Source: Ascaphus truei (lineage: Eukaryota; Chordata; Amphibia; Anura; Ascaphidae). From it: 64,000 nt of DNA. The stretch covers positions 232,225,727-232,289,726 of the forward strand of contig CM071568.1 of NCBI GenBank assembly GCA_036426205.1, read 5' to 3'. The notes below the pieces were generated by a model that worked only from the letters and a program-made list of their open reading frames with translations, did no database searches and was not told where the DNA came from. Position numbers and translations under genes: made by a program. Positions 1-11,008 of the stretch are shown here, in pieces. Every line of letters begins with the position of its first letter. The first letter of the stretch is position 1.

Positions 1-340
1 AGTGAGACGAGAAAAGGAACTCAGTTTGTCACGTTGTAGAATCATGTGTCAGTGTGAGATAGTGTGAAATAGCAGGTCTGCAGATATGCCGATGCTGTCC
101 CTCGTCCTTTTCTCTCAGTACCAAAACACGTTGTTGTAGTACGCCAAATAGTGCACTGGAGTGGTCTTTGATTTGGGGGTAAACGGTGTGTGAACGTGGT
201 AAAAATACAACTTATTCAAAAAGCTTTAAAAAAAAAAAAAAAAACACACACCTATGATCACACAAACTCACAAACACTAGGATATGTACGCACCTTATAC
301 CAGCATACATTTAAAAAAAAAAAAAAAGACAGTACTATAT
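1..340. other. No gene seen; A-rich tracts
   Basis: Only A-rich stretches near 225-245 and 310-328 stand out. No coding, RNA or transposon-end signal was seen. Confidence 0.5.
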
Positions 341-1090
341 GAGCTGAACCCCGTTATAACGCGGTCCTCGGGGTCCACCCGATACGACCGCGTTATAACC
401 GGGATCGCGATAAAAAAATAAAAAAGGCCGCCGCGATTATGGGTTCCACGTCTGCAGGAGGGGGAGAGCTGGGATAACTCTCCCCGCTCTCCCTGAACAC
501 GGAGTCACAGAGGCAGCCCCCCCTCACGCAGCACTACCCGCAGCAGATCTGTGCAGAGAAGCTGTGAGTCTGCGAGAGGGGGGGTGAGCGGGGGGAGGAT
601 CTCACAGACTCTGGGCCGGGATGTCAGCTGTTTGTGTGAGTCCCCCCAGGAACCAGATCCCTTCTCTCCTCCCCCCCCCCCCCCCGCACAGCGGAGGTGC
701 AGGGAGTGAGGGAGAGGTGTGTGTGTGTATATATGTGTATGTGTGTGGTGATGTGCAGGAAGGGGGAGATGTGATGGGCAGGGGATGTGATGTGCAGGAA
801 GGGGTGATGTGCAGACAGGGGGGGATGTGATGTGCAGGAAGAGGGGGATGTGAAGGCTAGGGGGTTGATGTGCAGGCTGGGGGGAGTGATGTGCAGGCGG
901 GGGGGGGATGTGCAGGCAGGGGAGGGGGTGTGCAGGGGGGGGGGGGGGGGGATGTGATGGGCAGGAGTATATTGTGTGTGTCTGTTCGTCCGTTAGCAAT
1001 AAAGCTTTGAAAAGAAAAATGTTGCTTTTAAAAAACAGGCGTCACGCTCACACCGTGTTATAAGCGGATCGCGCTATAACGGGGTTGAGC
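341..1090. mobile_element. Mariner/Tc1-like MITE with TA target site
   Basis: The ends are inverted repeats of about 25 bp. The left end reads GAGCTGAACCCCGTTATAAC. The right end, reversed, reads TAGCTCAACCCCGTTATAGC. Both abut TATA, fitting the TA target preference of Tc1/mariner elements. Extra copies of the CGCGTTATAAC box lie just inside the left end. No transposase is encoded; the middle is a G-rich minisatellite. Non-autonomous. The superfamily rests on the TA flank and repeat shape only. Confidence 0.6.
690..990. repeat. G-rich minisatellite inside the MITE
   Basis: Imperfect units of about 20-26 bp built on GATGTGATGTGCAGGAAGGG, with GT-rich sequence on the left. Read on the other strand the unit contains CCCTGCACATCAC, the same core as the array at 25,860-26,400. 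Open frames here are low-complexity translations. Confidence 0.7.
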
Positions 1091-1099
1091 TATATACAC

Positions 1100-3650
1100 A
1101 CACACACACACGAGAGGAGATATTTGTGTGGCTCCGTGCAAACTATTACAGCTTATTTTTGTAAAACTAGTTTACCAACCCTCCACAAATAAAGTCATAA
1201 CACAATAGAAATAGATCAGCCCAGCATGAACCAACTTTTATTTTGTTCAAAAGTCTCCTTTCGTGCTAGATTTCCGCCCGCTTATTATTTTGCTGGCCTC
1301 AGCTGTTACCACATCAACCTCTGTTGTCTTAATGAGTGTGACGGACAGTGGTCATTTTAACATCCCAGGGAGCTAAAATGTCAGTACTCACACCAGAATT
1401 TTAAAAGGGTCGGATTGCTAAATATAGCACAAAAAAATTATTTGCAACGGTTAAAAAGACATGTTTCCTTTTTATGGTGAGTAAGGTGTATTGCGACTTT
1501 AAAGCAGCAATGCTCCTCAAAATAAAGTATTTTTTGATTACTTTATATCAATCAGGAGGACCTCTGGAGCTTAACTGCAGCACTCAAACCCATGGAAGAC
1601 AGAATATATCAATTTTCTTTTACTTTTGCCAGTACTTGTCACGGAGTGGAGAAGAGCCCAGAGACCATATTGTTTCTCCAGAACAAGTATTCGTGTAAGG
1701 GAATTTCAACAGTAAATCTCTCAGGAACCAAGGGGGTAAAGACAGCTTTGACTTCTGTGGCTCAGCCCGGGGATCCCTTATTTCATACATGCAAGTATAG
1801 ATCATCCTTTAACTAAAGTTGATTGGAAGCAAATACAGTTCTACAGACACATAATCCTTGGCTGAAAAACTTCCAATCCAATTTATGATGTATGGGCAAC
1901 ATTATATTGGGGACTTGAACTTGGTTTTCCCACACGAGATTTGGTAGTGTTACCAACAGGTCACTCCTCCTTCAAACTTAATACTGAAACTAAAGTTGAT
2001 CGACTAAAGTTTGTTCAAAAATCTGGACTAAAAAATAGTTCTGGGTTCTTTAAATGTAATATACTAAAAACTGTTTTAAGAGCATTTATTTATTTAGGCT
2101 CCCCCAACATTATATAAAAAAAAAAAAAGTGTGTGTTTTTGTCACACACAAATTAAACAAGAAAGAAACCGGTCAGGAAACAATAAAAAGTACCCTAAAC
2201 TCAGAGAAAAACCAAACACCATGAAACAAATATCCATAATGTTAACTCGTGGTGCTGTATAGTATATAAAAAGTATGCGAAAAACAAAAGAAAAAGAACC
2301 TCCAAAAGATAAGCACTCAGGGTATACTAGAAAATACAAAAGGTTTATTTGACAGACTAAAGAAAAAACACATATTAAAAAAGGGCGTCCTCTCTATGAC
2401 AATATTCAGAGGATTGTTCCCTACAAACTAAACTCAGTTAATACAGCAATCCCAGTCCATATAGAAATATAACATAGAGGAAATATGTAATTTCCGAAGA
2501 ATAGCTAAAACCTCCACAGGGGTAACGTACCCCTGCAGAAATCTAGACCGGCCGGTCCCCAACTATATACACACACACACACACACACAAATGCACGCAA
2601 TATACAGAAATAATTGCCCCGGACAAATACATACACACCTAAAATGAAAATGTAATTCAATGTAAAGTTTAAGATTCCTACAAATTACACATTCTCAATT
2701 TGTAAAATGATTGACATACATATATACTTTAAAAAAAATTTTTTTTAACCAGTTTAATGATTTCCATGTGATCTTTGAGGAGATACTCAAAAAGCCTATA
2801 GATATATTTAAAAAGACTTGCCTACATATATTGCTTAAAAAAAAAAAAAAAAATCCACCCCAACAAATCTCCATTTCTTAACAGAATTGGAAACAGGAGT
2901 CCTCCAGAGCTGAACCGCACTATGTACAGTCCCCCCCCCCCCCCAGTTACTATTGAAGTTACTGCTATTAGTTCTTGTTTTTTAAAGGGGATTTAAATGG
3001 CCACCTGATCGGAAGCCACCACCAATGATGTTGCAGCTTCCTATTGGCCAGAGATTTGGCCTCCATTTTGTTTCCCCTGAGGGAGATTTAACCCTCCGGC
3101 ACTCACGAGCACGTTATTTTGTCATCCATGCAGGAGTGAAGAGGAATCCTTCCCCTTCCTGATAGATTGCGTTGAAATGCGATCTCTCCTACAAAAGCGA
3201 GCAGGTAGATTATGATGTAGCTACGTCATGGAGCACCTGGCGTGCCAGACCACATGACGTAGTAGCTATGTCTATAGGGCACTCAAAGGGTTAAACCAGG
3301 CAGTTTCACTGGCAATTATCTCTGGCGAGAACCCCCAGGTTCCCACTCTTTTAAAAGTTTATAACAAAGCTGGTAATGAACAACAGGCCAAGGGGTCAAT
3401 CTAGCACAGATTCATTTAGTTCTCAAGGGCTAATAACATGCCAAGGTTTTAAAGCAATAGAGGAATCCAGGATTGGAAAAAACGGAGCACAGCAGGCAAA
3501 AAACGGGGGCTATGCACAAGCCAATAAGGTAAAAAACCAATGTATTGGAAATAGGGTGACAGCATGGAGGGTGGCATAGGGGAGTACCTCTACTTCAAGA
3601 ACTGTGTTCTCTCTCTTTCTAGGGTTTTAAAGCAATACATACCCGTTGGT
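1100..3650. other. Unassigned, probably SP4 intron 3 sequence
   Basis: If SP4 has its usual structure this is part of the intron between the Q-rich exon and the zinc-finger exons. I looked for C2H2 zinc-finger coding on the minus strand and saw none. Small AC microsatellites lie near 1,096 and 2,569. The 2,090-2,560 stretch looks like an old repeat, but I cannot name it. Confidence 0.4.
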
Positions 3651-3653
3651 TTA

Positions 3654-3966
3654 GGCCTCGGACATAGTACATACGCACGCGACGGAGCGCATGACGTCAC
3701 ACACGCCTGTACTAGAAGTATTCCATGGCCTGTAGGATTGCGTGACGGCAGAGGAGGGGGCGGGTGCCCACGTGAACGGTTCACTCTCATTGGCTTTACC
3801 GCGCACGTGACATGACCGCCGCGCGGCAAATTCAAACAAATTTGTCTCGCGAAGTATCCGTCACCCTGTCGCGTTCGTGCGCTCTATAGCCATGCGCATT
3901 GCCTTCTGGCATTTTTATTTTTGCGTGCGCGATGACGCTTGCCGTTGCTGTTACTAAGGACCGGCC
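3654..3966. mobile_element. Harbinger-type MITE with TTA duplication
   Basis: Starts GGCCTCGGACATAGTA and ends, reversed, GGCCGGTCCTTAGTA. It is flanked on both sides by TTA (3,651-3,653 and 3,967-3,969). A three-base TWA duplication is the signature of PIF/Harbinger elements. The interior is CpG-rich with no reading frame of note. Its ends resemble those of the MITE at 4,336 and of the Harbinger-like end at 24,427. Confidence 0.65.
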
Positions 3967-4335
3967 TTAGTGTTAATTAAAGCTAGGTTACGTGATTATT
4001 TATTTTCACTAGAAAACAAATATTGAGCATCTGGCCAGTGGCCCTTCAGGTCTGAACTTGGACCACTTGATCTAACAAATTCACTCTGCTCACAAATAAG
4101 TCAGTTCTGAGAAAGCAACAGGGGTCATGTAATAAAGAAATGAAAATATTTTTTTGATGACAAATGATCTGCTTGCAACTGTATCAAAATGTCAGAACCT
4201 TCTTAATCCTATTTCTTACACTTTACAGATTGATAGTCAAAAAAGTTTTTGCCATTCCAGATATGGGAGCGATTTTAATATGCACGGGCAAATAATTTGT
4301 TTTTGTAATATGTGGATCATGCAACTTCTCTCTAA

Positions 4336-4566
4336 GGCTGCGGTCTCAGTACAGCCTGTGCGCACGGCGCGGCGTGCACTGTGCGTGTAAGAACCGCCCC
4401 TCAATGGGGCTGGGCCCACTACGCACCGTCACGCAGAAGGTGCAGCCGCGCCGTGCTGCAGGGTTTTTCCCAACTCAATAAAATTGAGTTTACTCCTAGC
4501 GACGGAGGCGTGGCCACGCCCCCCCCGCCGGGTGCGCGTGTCACAGACATTACTGGGACCGCAGCC
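4336..4566. mobile_element. Harbinger-type MITE with TAA duplication
   Basis: Inverted ends GGCTGCGGTCTCAGTA and, reversed from the right, GGCTGCGGTCCCAGTA differ at one position. TAA flanks both sides (4,333-4,335 and 4,567-4,569). GC-rich interior, non-autonomous. It sits about 165 bp from the SP4 exon 3 donor, inside intron 3. Confidence 0.75.
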
Positions 4567-4731
4567 TAACTTCTCCTGTTAACGCTCACAAAATTGTAGG
4601 GTGATGCACTGGGAAAAATGTGGTGAAGTACCCCGATACAAAGGTCCTCCATTCAATTTCGTTCCACAATTGCGTTGATACAAAGACATCATCAACATGG
4701 TTAACAAGAAAAAAAACAACACTGAACTTAC

Positions 4732-6277
4732 CCCCAACACTTGTGATGGTTAACGGAAGTCCCTGAACTTGAACTCCCGCTGCACCGAGGTTTGCGACAC
4801 TGACAGTCTGTAGATTAGGCACAGAAGTAAAGTGGGCAGCATTAAGAGTAATGGGCGTACCAGAAACGGTAACTGGTGTAAGCTGGGCTATTGTTGTACC
4901 ACCACTTGAAGACACCGGAGTTAGGGTTAATTGTTGCGGTAGTCCGGAATTTTGGACTTGTAAATTCTGGAGGCTCTGAATATTTTGCACCTGCACTGTT
5001 TGCCAGCTTATCTGACCAGATGGTGTCAGTGTCGGGGCCCTGATGAGAACTTGGGTCGGACTTAATGCCTGAAGCTGAACATTTTGCAGCTGTTGCTGCT
5101 GAAGCGTCTGGATGCTCTGTCCTGACTGGAGTTGAAAAGACTGCTGGGGTATGGCTTGTATAATCTGTTGCTGAGGCTGCTGGATCTGTATTTGCTGTAA
5201 AACAGGCTGTCCCAGAATCTGCACCTGCTGCAGAGAATTTGACTGATCAGTTACATTCTGGAGTCCATTTGCGTGGAGCTGGTTGCTGTTTTGGCCTTCA
5301 GAATCTGTAACAGATGTTGGAGATTCTTCTGTGGTGCGTTCAGCACTGGTTGGTGTGCTTGTGTATTGGCCTGTTTCTGCGGTGCTGATAAGAGTATCGC
5401 TGCTAGTCAAAGATGTAGATACAGTGGTTGTGCAGGTGGAGGAAGAGGGAGATTCTGGCATGGTGCAGATAGAGGAAGTTGTGATGGGTGTGGACACCAG
5501 CTGATTTGCACTGGAAACCCCATCAGAGGCCTGAACAATTTGTGCTGAACCTCCTCCTGCAGATACACTATTTATCACGGGCAGAGCTAGAGTCATTCCT
5601 CCAATATTTATGGGCAAGGTTGTCACTACCTGCGCTTGACCACCAGGGATTGTCTGCAACTGTAATGGTATAGACATACCTGGCCGAATTTGTACTGGAA
5701 CAGTTTGATTTGCTAAATTCTGTGCGAGAATATTCCCGGATGTTGTTCTGTTACCGGCTGTAATGATCGCTTGATTGTTACCAGCAGAAATAAACTGTAT
5801 TTGACCCTGTAAATCTTGCAGAGCTGTGGTATTTCCAGGGCTGATCTGAATGTGCTGACCTTCTATTGTCTGAAATTGAGGAATTACTTGATACTGTACA
5901 GTACCACCTGGAGTCTGTACTTGAATGACCTGGAACTGCCCTGGCATAGCTGCTGAATGGCTAGATTTGCTTTTTGTGGGTGACAAGTTGCCATTGTTAC
6001 TGCTGGAAGAGGTTGCTGTACTAGCGGCAATAGCAATTCCTTGCTGAGCTATGTTGTTTTCTTTAGAAGCAGGAGGAGCAGCAGCAACAATCTGCCAGGC
6101 ACCGCCAGCCAGCTGAGTTGTCACAAGTTCCAATTGTTGTGGTTGGTTTTGAAGCTGAACCAAACCTTGGCTGGGGTCTATAATGATCTGTTGCTGTCCA
6201 GCACCTTGATTTTCACCAGTTGTCCCTATTTTACTGCATGTTGCAGCTAGCAAGGCCAGAGGAGAGGGTTGAGAGTC
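4732..6277 (-). CDS. SP4: SP4 exon 3: glutamine-rich activation domains
   Basis: This exon encodes residues 32 to about 546 of transcription factor Sp4, a nuclear GC-box binding activator. The protein opens with DSQPSPLALLAATCSKIG and continues with QQQIIIDPSQGLVQLQNQPQ, a Ser/Thr-rich stretch (TMPESPSSS, STSLTSSDTLIS) and a second Gln-rich block (QQIQIQQPQQQIIQAIP, NPTQVLIRAPTLTPSG type). It ends with NLGAAGVQVQG and TITSVGG. Order and wording match vertebrate SP4 better than SP1 or SP3. The acceptor is GTGGCTAG before 6,277 and the donor is GTAAGT at 4,731, leaving phase 1. Reading past 4,731 gives a spurious hydrophobic tail, which is intron. The three C2H2 zinc fingers are not in the window and must lie beyond its left edge. 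Confidence 0.96.
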
Positions 6278-6586
6278 CTAGCCACAAAAAAAAAAAAAAA
6301 GTGGGAGGGTTTAGAGAAAGAATGGGTGTGTCCATTTGTGACAGTACTGTACTAACATCAGTCCTTTGACAGGAAGTGGTCTCATTCTCAGAATTGTATA
6401 TAATGTCACTAACGGGTAATAATGCAAATATATACAACACAGGAAATAATGTAGAACTACAAGTATATGCATTTAAAAGAAAAATGAATATAGCCCAATT
6501 TCTTACACCCATATTAATGCCCCTGAATTACGAATAGCCTACAAAATGTACCCCTACCCTCACTCTCAAAAACCAATATCATTTAC

Positions 6587-6672
6587 CTGCGAACCTGACG
6601 CTTTGCCCTTTTTTTTACTTTCAGATTCATTTGCTTTTCCTCCTTCACTGGCCATAGTTTCCTCCGTCAGAT
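6587..6672 (-). CDS. SP4: SP4 exon 2
   Basis: An 86-bp exon on the minus strand. The acceptor ATTTTTTCAG ends at 6,673 and the donor GTAAAT begins at 6,586. With the 7-nt exon 1 it makes exactly 31 codons, ending KKGKASGSQ and joining in frame to DSQPSPLALL of exon 3. The Glu/Lys-rich content (EGGKANESESKKK) corresponds to the N-terminus of other vertebrate SP4 proteins, though here it is shorter and lacks the Glu/Ala run of the mammalian protein. Exon boundaries were found by reading the splice sites. Confidence 0.92.
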
Positions 6673-7224
6673 CTGAAAAAATAACATAACTAACATATGT
6701 TTTAAAACTGAAAAAAAAAATAATTCCACCATCAAGATCAGCATCATATTAAATATGAATAATAATATAAAAGAATCAACAGAATTCATTTGAAGGCTTT
6801 CAAAGTGTACGTTTTGTTTCCAGTAGGAATAAAATAAAAATACTATTGAAGATAATGACATTTTGGGAATTGAATTAAATGGGCATATATATATATATAT
6901 ATATATTCTTACCCAAAGTGCAAATCTGGGGAACAAACTACATGTAAATCGATCAAAAATGAGTCCCACTGCCCAATGTTTGTGGTAACATTTGTATCCT
7001 CTATATGGACACATGTTTATAAACCCGACCCAGTGGATACAGTCACACCCCGCAGGAGGCTGTCACCCTGGCTGGGGATTGAGGAGGACACTATGAGATA
7101 ACACCTGATAAAGGGAATATATTGATGCGGGACATATTAAAGAAGGAAGGAGTCATGGTCCTGAGAGGGAGGGGGGAGTATGGGATACAAAAAAAAAAAA
7201 AAGGGGGAGGGGGTGGTTACGTAC

Positions 7225-7231
7225 CGCTCAT
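7225..7231 (-). CDS. SP4: SP4 exon 1, coding part (start codon)
   Basis: Only seven coding bases, ATG AGC G, followed by the donor GTACGT at 7,224. Spliced to exon 2 this gives MSDLTEETMASEGG, matching the conserved MSD start of SP4. The 5' untranslated part lies at higher coordinates in the CpG island; its start cannot be placed from sequence alone. Intron 1 is about 550 bp (6,673-7,224) and carries a (TA)n tract near 6,884. Intron 2 is 309 bp (6,278-6,586). Confidence 0.88.
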
Positions 7232-8480
7232 GGTGAATTAATGATGGTACTTATTCGTGGCAGTGATAATCAGGAGGAAGGTAAGAGGCTAGGGGATGGG
7301 ACGGGGGGTGGATAAAAAGGCCGGTCGCTGTGGCTGAGGGAGGCTGGATACTGGAAGGAGGAGGAGGGGATGGGGGGGCCTGGCTCTCTCCCTGCACGAA
7401 TGGCGGCGGTGGCTGACAGGAGAAGGGGTTGTGGCGTAGAGGATCCGTCTCTCCCCGCAGCCGGGGCCCCGATCTCCCCCTCCTCCTCCCCTCACTCCGC
7501 CCTGATTGACAGCCCCGGAGAGGGGCAGGCCCGGGGCCGGGCAGCGGAGGAGGGGGAGCTGGGGCGGCACCAGCGGACACACAGACATCCTTGTCGCCCC
7601 CGCTGCTGGAAGCGCCACCCAGCCGCTCTCCCCTTGCATGTTACCTATCCGCCAGCCTCTTGCCCTCCTCGCCATTGCTTACCAGATGACGACGTTTCTT
7701 GACAGAGCTCTGTAGCGACGGCGCCCGAGCGTCGATCCGTCCTGTCTTTTCCTCTTTCTATATAACAACGTTTTGTTTTTTAAATCTTTAAGTTGGTTTT
7801 TTTTTTCCCCCTACCGCTGTAGATATTTTTTATTGTATTATTATTATTTTCCCCGCAGTTGGCTGAATCTCCTCCCCCTTTTCCCCTCCTCCTCTATTCC
7901 TCCTCCTTCAGACAGAGGAGCTGGGCGGTAGTGGCGCAGTGTGGTCCCGCCTCCTCCTCCTCCTTCAGACACAGGGAGCTGGGCGGTAGTGGCGCAGTGT
8001 GGTCCCGCCTCCTCTCCCCACTGCCAGAGGGAGGGGGGGTGGGGCGAAGGAAGAGCGTAACGGTAATTAACCCTTCCAACGCCCCTTTTTGCGTAGGCTA
8101 CGTCCTATTAGCAAGCAAAACTCCCCGGCAGCGATGGGATTATCCTGGTCGGCTCTAGTCCCGAGAGAGACAGAGAGCGCGAGGCAATTGACAGTTCCAA
8201 CTTTTTTGCTTTTGTTTATTCCACAGCCTTAAAAGAACCGTTTCGCTTGCCTACGTCACTGGCCTTGCGAACCGCTGATTGGCTGAGGGGAGTAAAAGGC
8301 GTGTCGCGTTGCATGCCGGAGGTTGTAGTTCGGCTTGCTGACGCAGGCTCAGTAGTTGAAGGCTCTGGGAGGTCTGGCCTGTGCCTGGCGGGCGGGGTCG
8401 GGGTGTGGACGGTCCTCCTGTGGGAGAGATGGTTAGGGCGGGCCAGCTGTCAACAGTGAGAGTTGGGCTGATCCAGGGGG
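7232..8480 (-). promoter_or_regulatory. SP4: SP4 CpG-island promoter and 5' leader
   Basis: A GC-rich, CpG-rich stretch covering the first exon and upstream sequence. It contains several GC boxes (GGGCGG near 7,923 and 7,981; CCCGCC near 7,946 and 8,004; GGGCGGG near 8,392 and 8,437) and no obvious TATA box, as expected for a housekeeping-type SP-family promoter. CCTCC/GGAGG tracts are frequent. No convincing gene starts in the other direction. Binding of Sp proteins to their own GC boxes is possible but is inference. Confidence 0.75.
7901..8009. repeat. 58-bp tandem duplication in the SP4 promoter
   Basis: Two near-identical units, one after the other. Each contains TCCTCCTTCAGACA, GGAGCTGGGCGGTAGTGG and CGCAGTGTGGTCCCGCC. 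The second copy starts about 58 bp after the first. Each carries a GC box in both orientations, so the duplication doubles the number of potential Sp sites. Confidence 0.9.
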
Positions 8481-8775
8481 TGGGAGTTGTTTTTGCTCCC
8501 TTTTCCTCGTGTAACCCCAGGCACAGACAAACATCCTGTGTCAGTCGGGCAGAGGCATTACGAGATCTGCATATTGTACATGTCAACTCGCTCATTTTGT
8601 CAGTCTCAACTCATTTTTAGCATTACCAACCTCACTGACTTCAGAACAATCAGTACTTTGCTATTCAAAATACACTTTCTATTTTACTATATGATACATA
8701 AAGCTTGGCCCCTTGTAGATGCTTTTACCAGAACGCCCTCCTACTGTCTCTGTACGTTCTTCCTACCTACCAATT

Positions 8776-8975
8776 AGATTGTAAGCTCTTCGGAGCAGGG
8801 ACTCCTCTTCCTTAATGTTATTTTTTATGTCTGAAGCATGATCTGTTATGTCTGTCCCATGATCTGTTATTTGTTATCTACTGTATATTATTGTCATATG
8901 TATTACTACAGTGAAGCGCTATGTATGTTAATGGTGCTATCTATATAAATAGACATACATACATACATCCATACA
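8776..8975 (+). repeat. Dispersed LINE/SINE-tail-like repeat, copy 1
   Basis: Contains ATTGTAAGCTCTTCGGAGCA, then GACTCCTCTTCC, and later GAAGCGCTATGTATGTTAATGG, TATATAAAT and an (ACAT)n tail. The same pattern recurs reversed at 12,835-12,990 and direct at 26,400-26,640. I recognise it as a common amphibian interspersed repeat ending in a microsatellite, like the 3' tail of a LINE or SINE; the family name is not certain. Confidence 0.65.
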
Positions 8976-9884
8976 TACATTTTACAGCCACCAGACCGCA
9001 TTCAGATTGGTCCTTGAAGGTTGCCATCTGGGAATCTGTGCTGTCAAGTCCTAAACCTCTGAGTACTTATAGAATAGGACAATACAAACCGAGATGTTGT
9101 ATACAAACTGAGGAAATATTGCATTGTAGTGCAGGGGATACACTTATCATGCCATGTAATTGTGATGCCTCTCTTGCTTGTACCATTAATTTACTGTGTA
9201 TATGACCGGCACAAAACTACAATAATTATGTTATAAACTCATAAGAATATCGCTTGCTTCCTCAGTTTCTGAATTGCAGATACACTTTATAACCCACACA
9301 AGTGTATGCACATATCATTGTTAGCATGCTGTTCTTGTAGCCATTTTGTATAGTATCACAACAATTGTATTAAAAATACTATCCTAAATCTTACTTTGAA
9401 TTGACTGCTTAAGATTTGTTTGAGTCTCATGCTTTTTGCAAGTACTGTAGCAGGTAAAGTGGTGAGTCTATTTCTAACCCTGTGTACAGTACCATAAAAA
9501 ATAGCTCTACAATTTCTATTTCCCACACATGCTAAAAAAAAAAGCTTATTTTTGGGGTATTTCATGTTCGTGCTAAACCTGCTATTAGTGAGTGAAATGG
9601 TGGCCTACCATTGTCAGAGATTTGCCAGTTAACTCCCTCCACCCTCAAAAGTCCAGTAAGTAATTTGCAAATACCAAATTACTTGAGCAAATAAAAAAAA
9701 CTTTCTTCAGCTTTGTGTCTAGCAGAAACTGCATAAGTCGACGTTTTGGCTCACAGTATCCAAGCCTTCATTAGGATATCATTAATAATGCAGCCTGTAC
9801 AATAAAGTATCCAGCACAGAAAAGACCAAGATGGCATGAACAATATTTTCGGAACCGCCTGGCCCTAAGGATTAAATTACTTGA
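8976..9884. other. No gene or element identified
   Basis: AT-rich intergenic sequence. A diffuse match to the GTTTTGGC...TTCATTAGG motif discussed in the findings lies near 9,738-9,778. Nothing else supportable. Confidence 0.4.
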
Positions 9885-10140
9885 TATCATCTTAAACCAA
9901 AATTACTTTCAATTTGAAAATCTGTTCTTTCCAAATCGAGGCGATGGATACCAACCAACCTGTACCTGGAGGGTTCTGAAAATAAGTTAATTTCCAAGTC
10001 TCCCATGTCTTCACATATCATTAAATACTTTTCTTTACATTGATGACACCTTCCTATTATGGAAAAGTTGTGAAGAAAAATTAACTGAATACTAGACCCA
10101 ATTCCATTAGATTCATGGGTACATAGAGCACCAGTCATGG
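9885..10140 (+). pseudogene. Penelope-like reverse transcriptase remnant
   Basis: In the plus frame around 10,032-10,080 the translation includes LYIDDTFLLWKSCEEKL, the catalytic YIDD box of Penelope-like retroelements with its usual hydrophobic and Trp followers. Just upstream, frames give FENLFF and AMDT, resembling the block that precedes it in that family, but frameshifted. No longer coding. Other RT classes are possible, but L1-type elements in this window use ADD with different flanks. Confidence 0.5.
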
Positions 10141-10186
10141 CTGTTTTGATTTAAAAATAAATAAACATTCAATGCTTTATTTATAT

Positions 10187-10990
10187 AATACACATGCAGG
10201 AATCAAACCCAGGACGTTTCATATGCTAGACCAATTCCTTACCTGCTACGACACAGGATTGACAGTGTACTGTATATTAAGTGTGTTTTTATACATTATA
10301 ATAATTGATAAATTAATTTATTTTTATTATAATGTATAAATTATTATTATTATAAATTATTATTTGAAATAATTTATTAATTAGACCTTATACAGGAATT
10401 GAATCCTGGACCTCTCATATGCTTGTACCAATTCTCCACCTGCAAGCCACAGGGTTTGTGTGTTGTGTCAAAACAAACTTAACATATAGTACACAGTGCT
10501 GTCCACTGCACTGTGCTGTAGATCAGCGGTGCGCAAACTGTGGGGCGCGACCCCCAGGGGGGGCGCGAGACTACCGACGGGGGGCGCGGGGTTTACAGAG
10601 GCCCCGCGCGCTTCCCGAAGGCACTTAAATTAAGTGCCGGGGGAGCTGCAGGGCCTCTGTAAACCTAACTTACCGTGGCTCCGGCGGCTTCCTCCCTGCG
10701 TCGCCATGGCAACGCGGCGTCAAAATGACGCTGCGAGGTCATGTGACCTCACGTTGCTATGGCAACGTGATGTCATTACGCCGGAGCGCGGGTAAGTTGG
10801 GGTTGGGGGGGGCGCGGGAGTGAGGGGACAGCCAGCAGGGGGGCGCAGGGAAAAAAGTTTGCGCCCCCCTGTGTAGATGTTAAGTATATTTATAGAGTCT
10901 ATTTTATCACACCAATCCTGTAGCGTAGCAGGTAGAGAATTGGTACTAGCATATGATATGTCCTTGGTTCGATTCCTGCATGTGTATTAT
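10187..10990. repeat. tRNA-like repeat in three copies, two inverted
   Basis: Three related segments share GTAGCAGGTA(A/G)(A/G)GAATTGG, CTAGCATATG and a B-box-like GG(T/G)T(T/C)(C/T)GATTCCTGCATG. They lie at about 10,187-10,262 (minus), 10,384-10,456 (minus) and 10,908-10,990 (plus). The outer pair forms long inverted arms around an AT-rich core and an inserted hAT MITE. The B box is good, but the arms do not fold as a real tRNA, so this is a tRNA-derived or tRNA-like repeat. Confidence 0.6.
10524..10871. mobile_element. hAT-type MITE
   Basis: Begins CAGCGGTGCGCAAACTG and ends, reversed, CAGGGGGGCGCAAACTTTT. It is flanked by the direct repeat TGTAGAT (10,517-10,523 and 10,872-10,878), seven of the eight bases expected for a hAT target duplication. 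The interior is CpG-rich with no reading frame for a transposase. Confidence 0.8.
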
Positions 10991-11008
10991 ATAAAATGTA
11001 TTAATTTT

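Noticed and set aside
1474..1816. Short overlapping plus-strand frames
   Set aside because: No family pattern, no splice context and chance-length; left unannotated.
4586..4731. C-terminal 48 residues of the SP4 open frame beyond VGG
   Set aside because: They follow a consensus donor GTAAGT, are hydrophobic and do not match SP4. Intron read-through.
7251..7715. Open frames in the SP4 CpG island on both strands
   Set aside because: GC-rich leader and promoter sequence opens many frames. None resembles a known protein or has splice support.
10908..10990. Possible tRNA gene with a GGTTCGATTCC B box
   Set aside because: No acceptor or T-stem pairing, and two decayed inverted copies nearby show it is a repeat.
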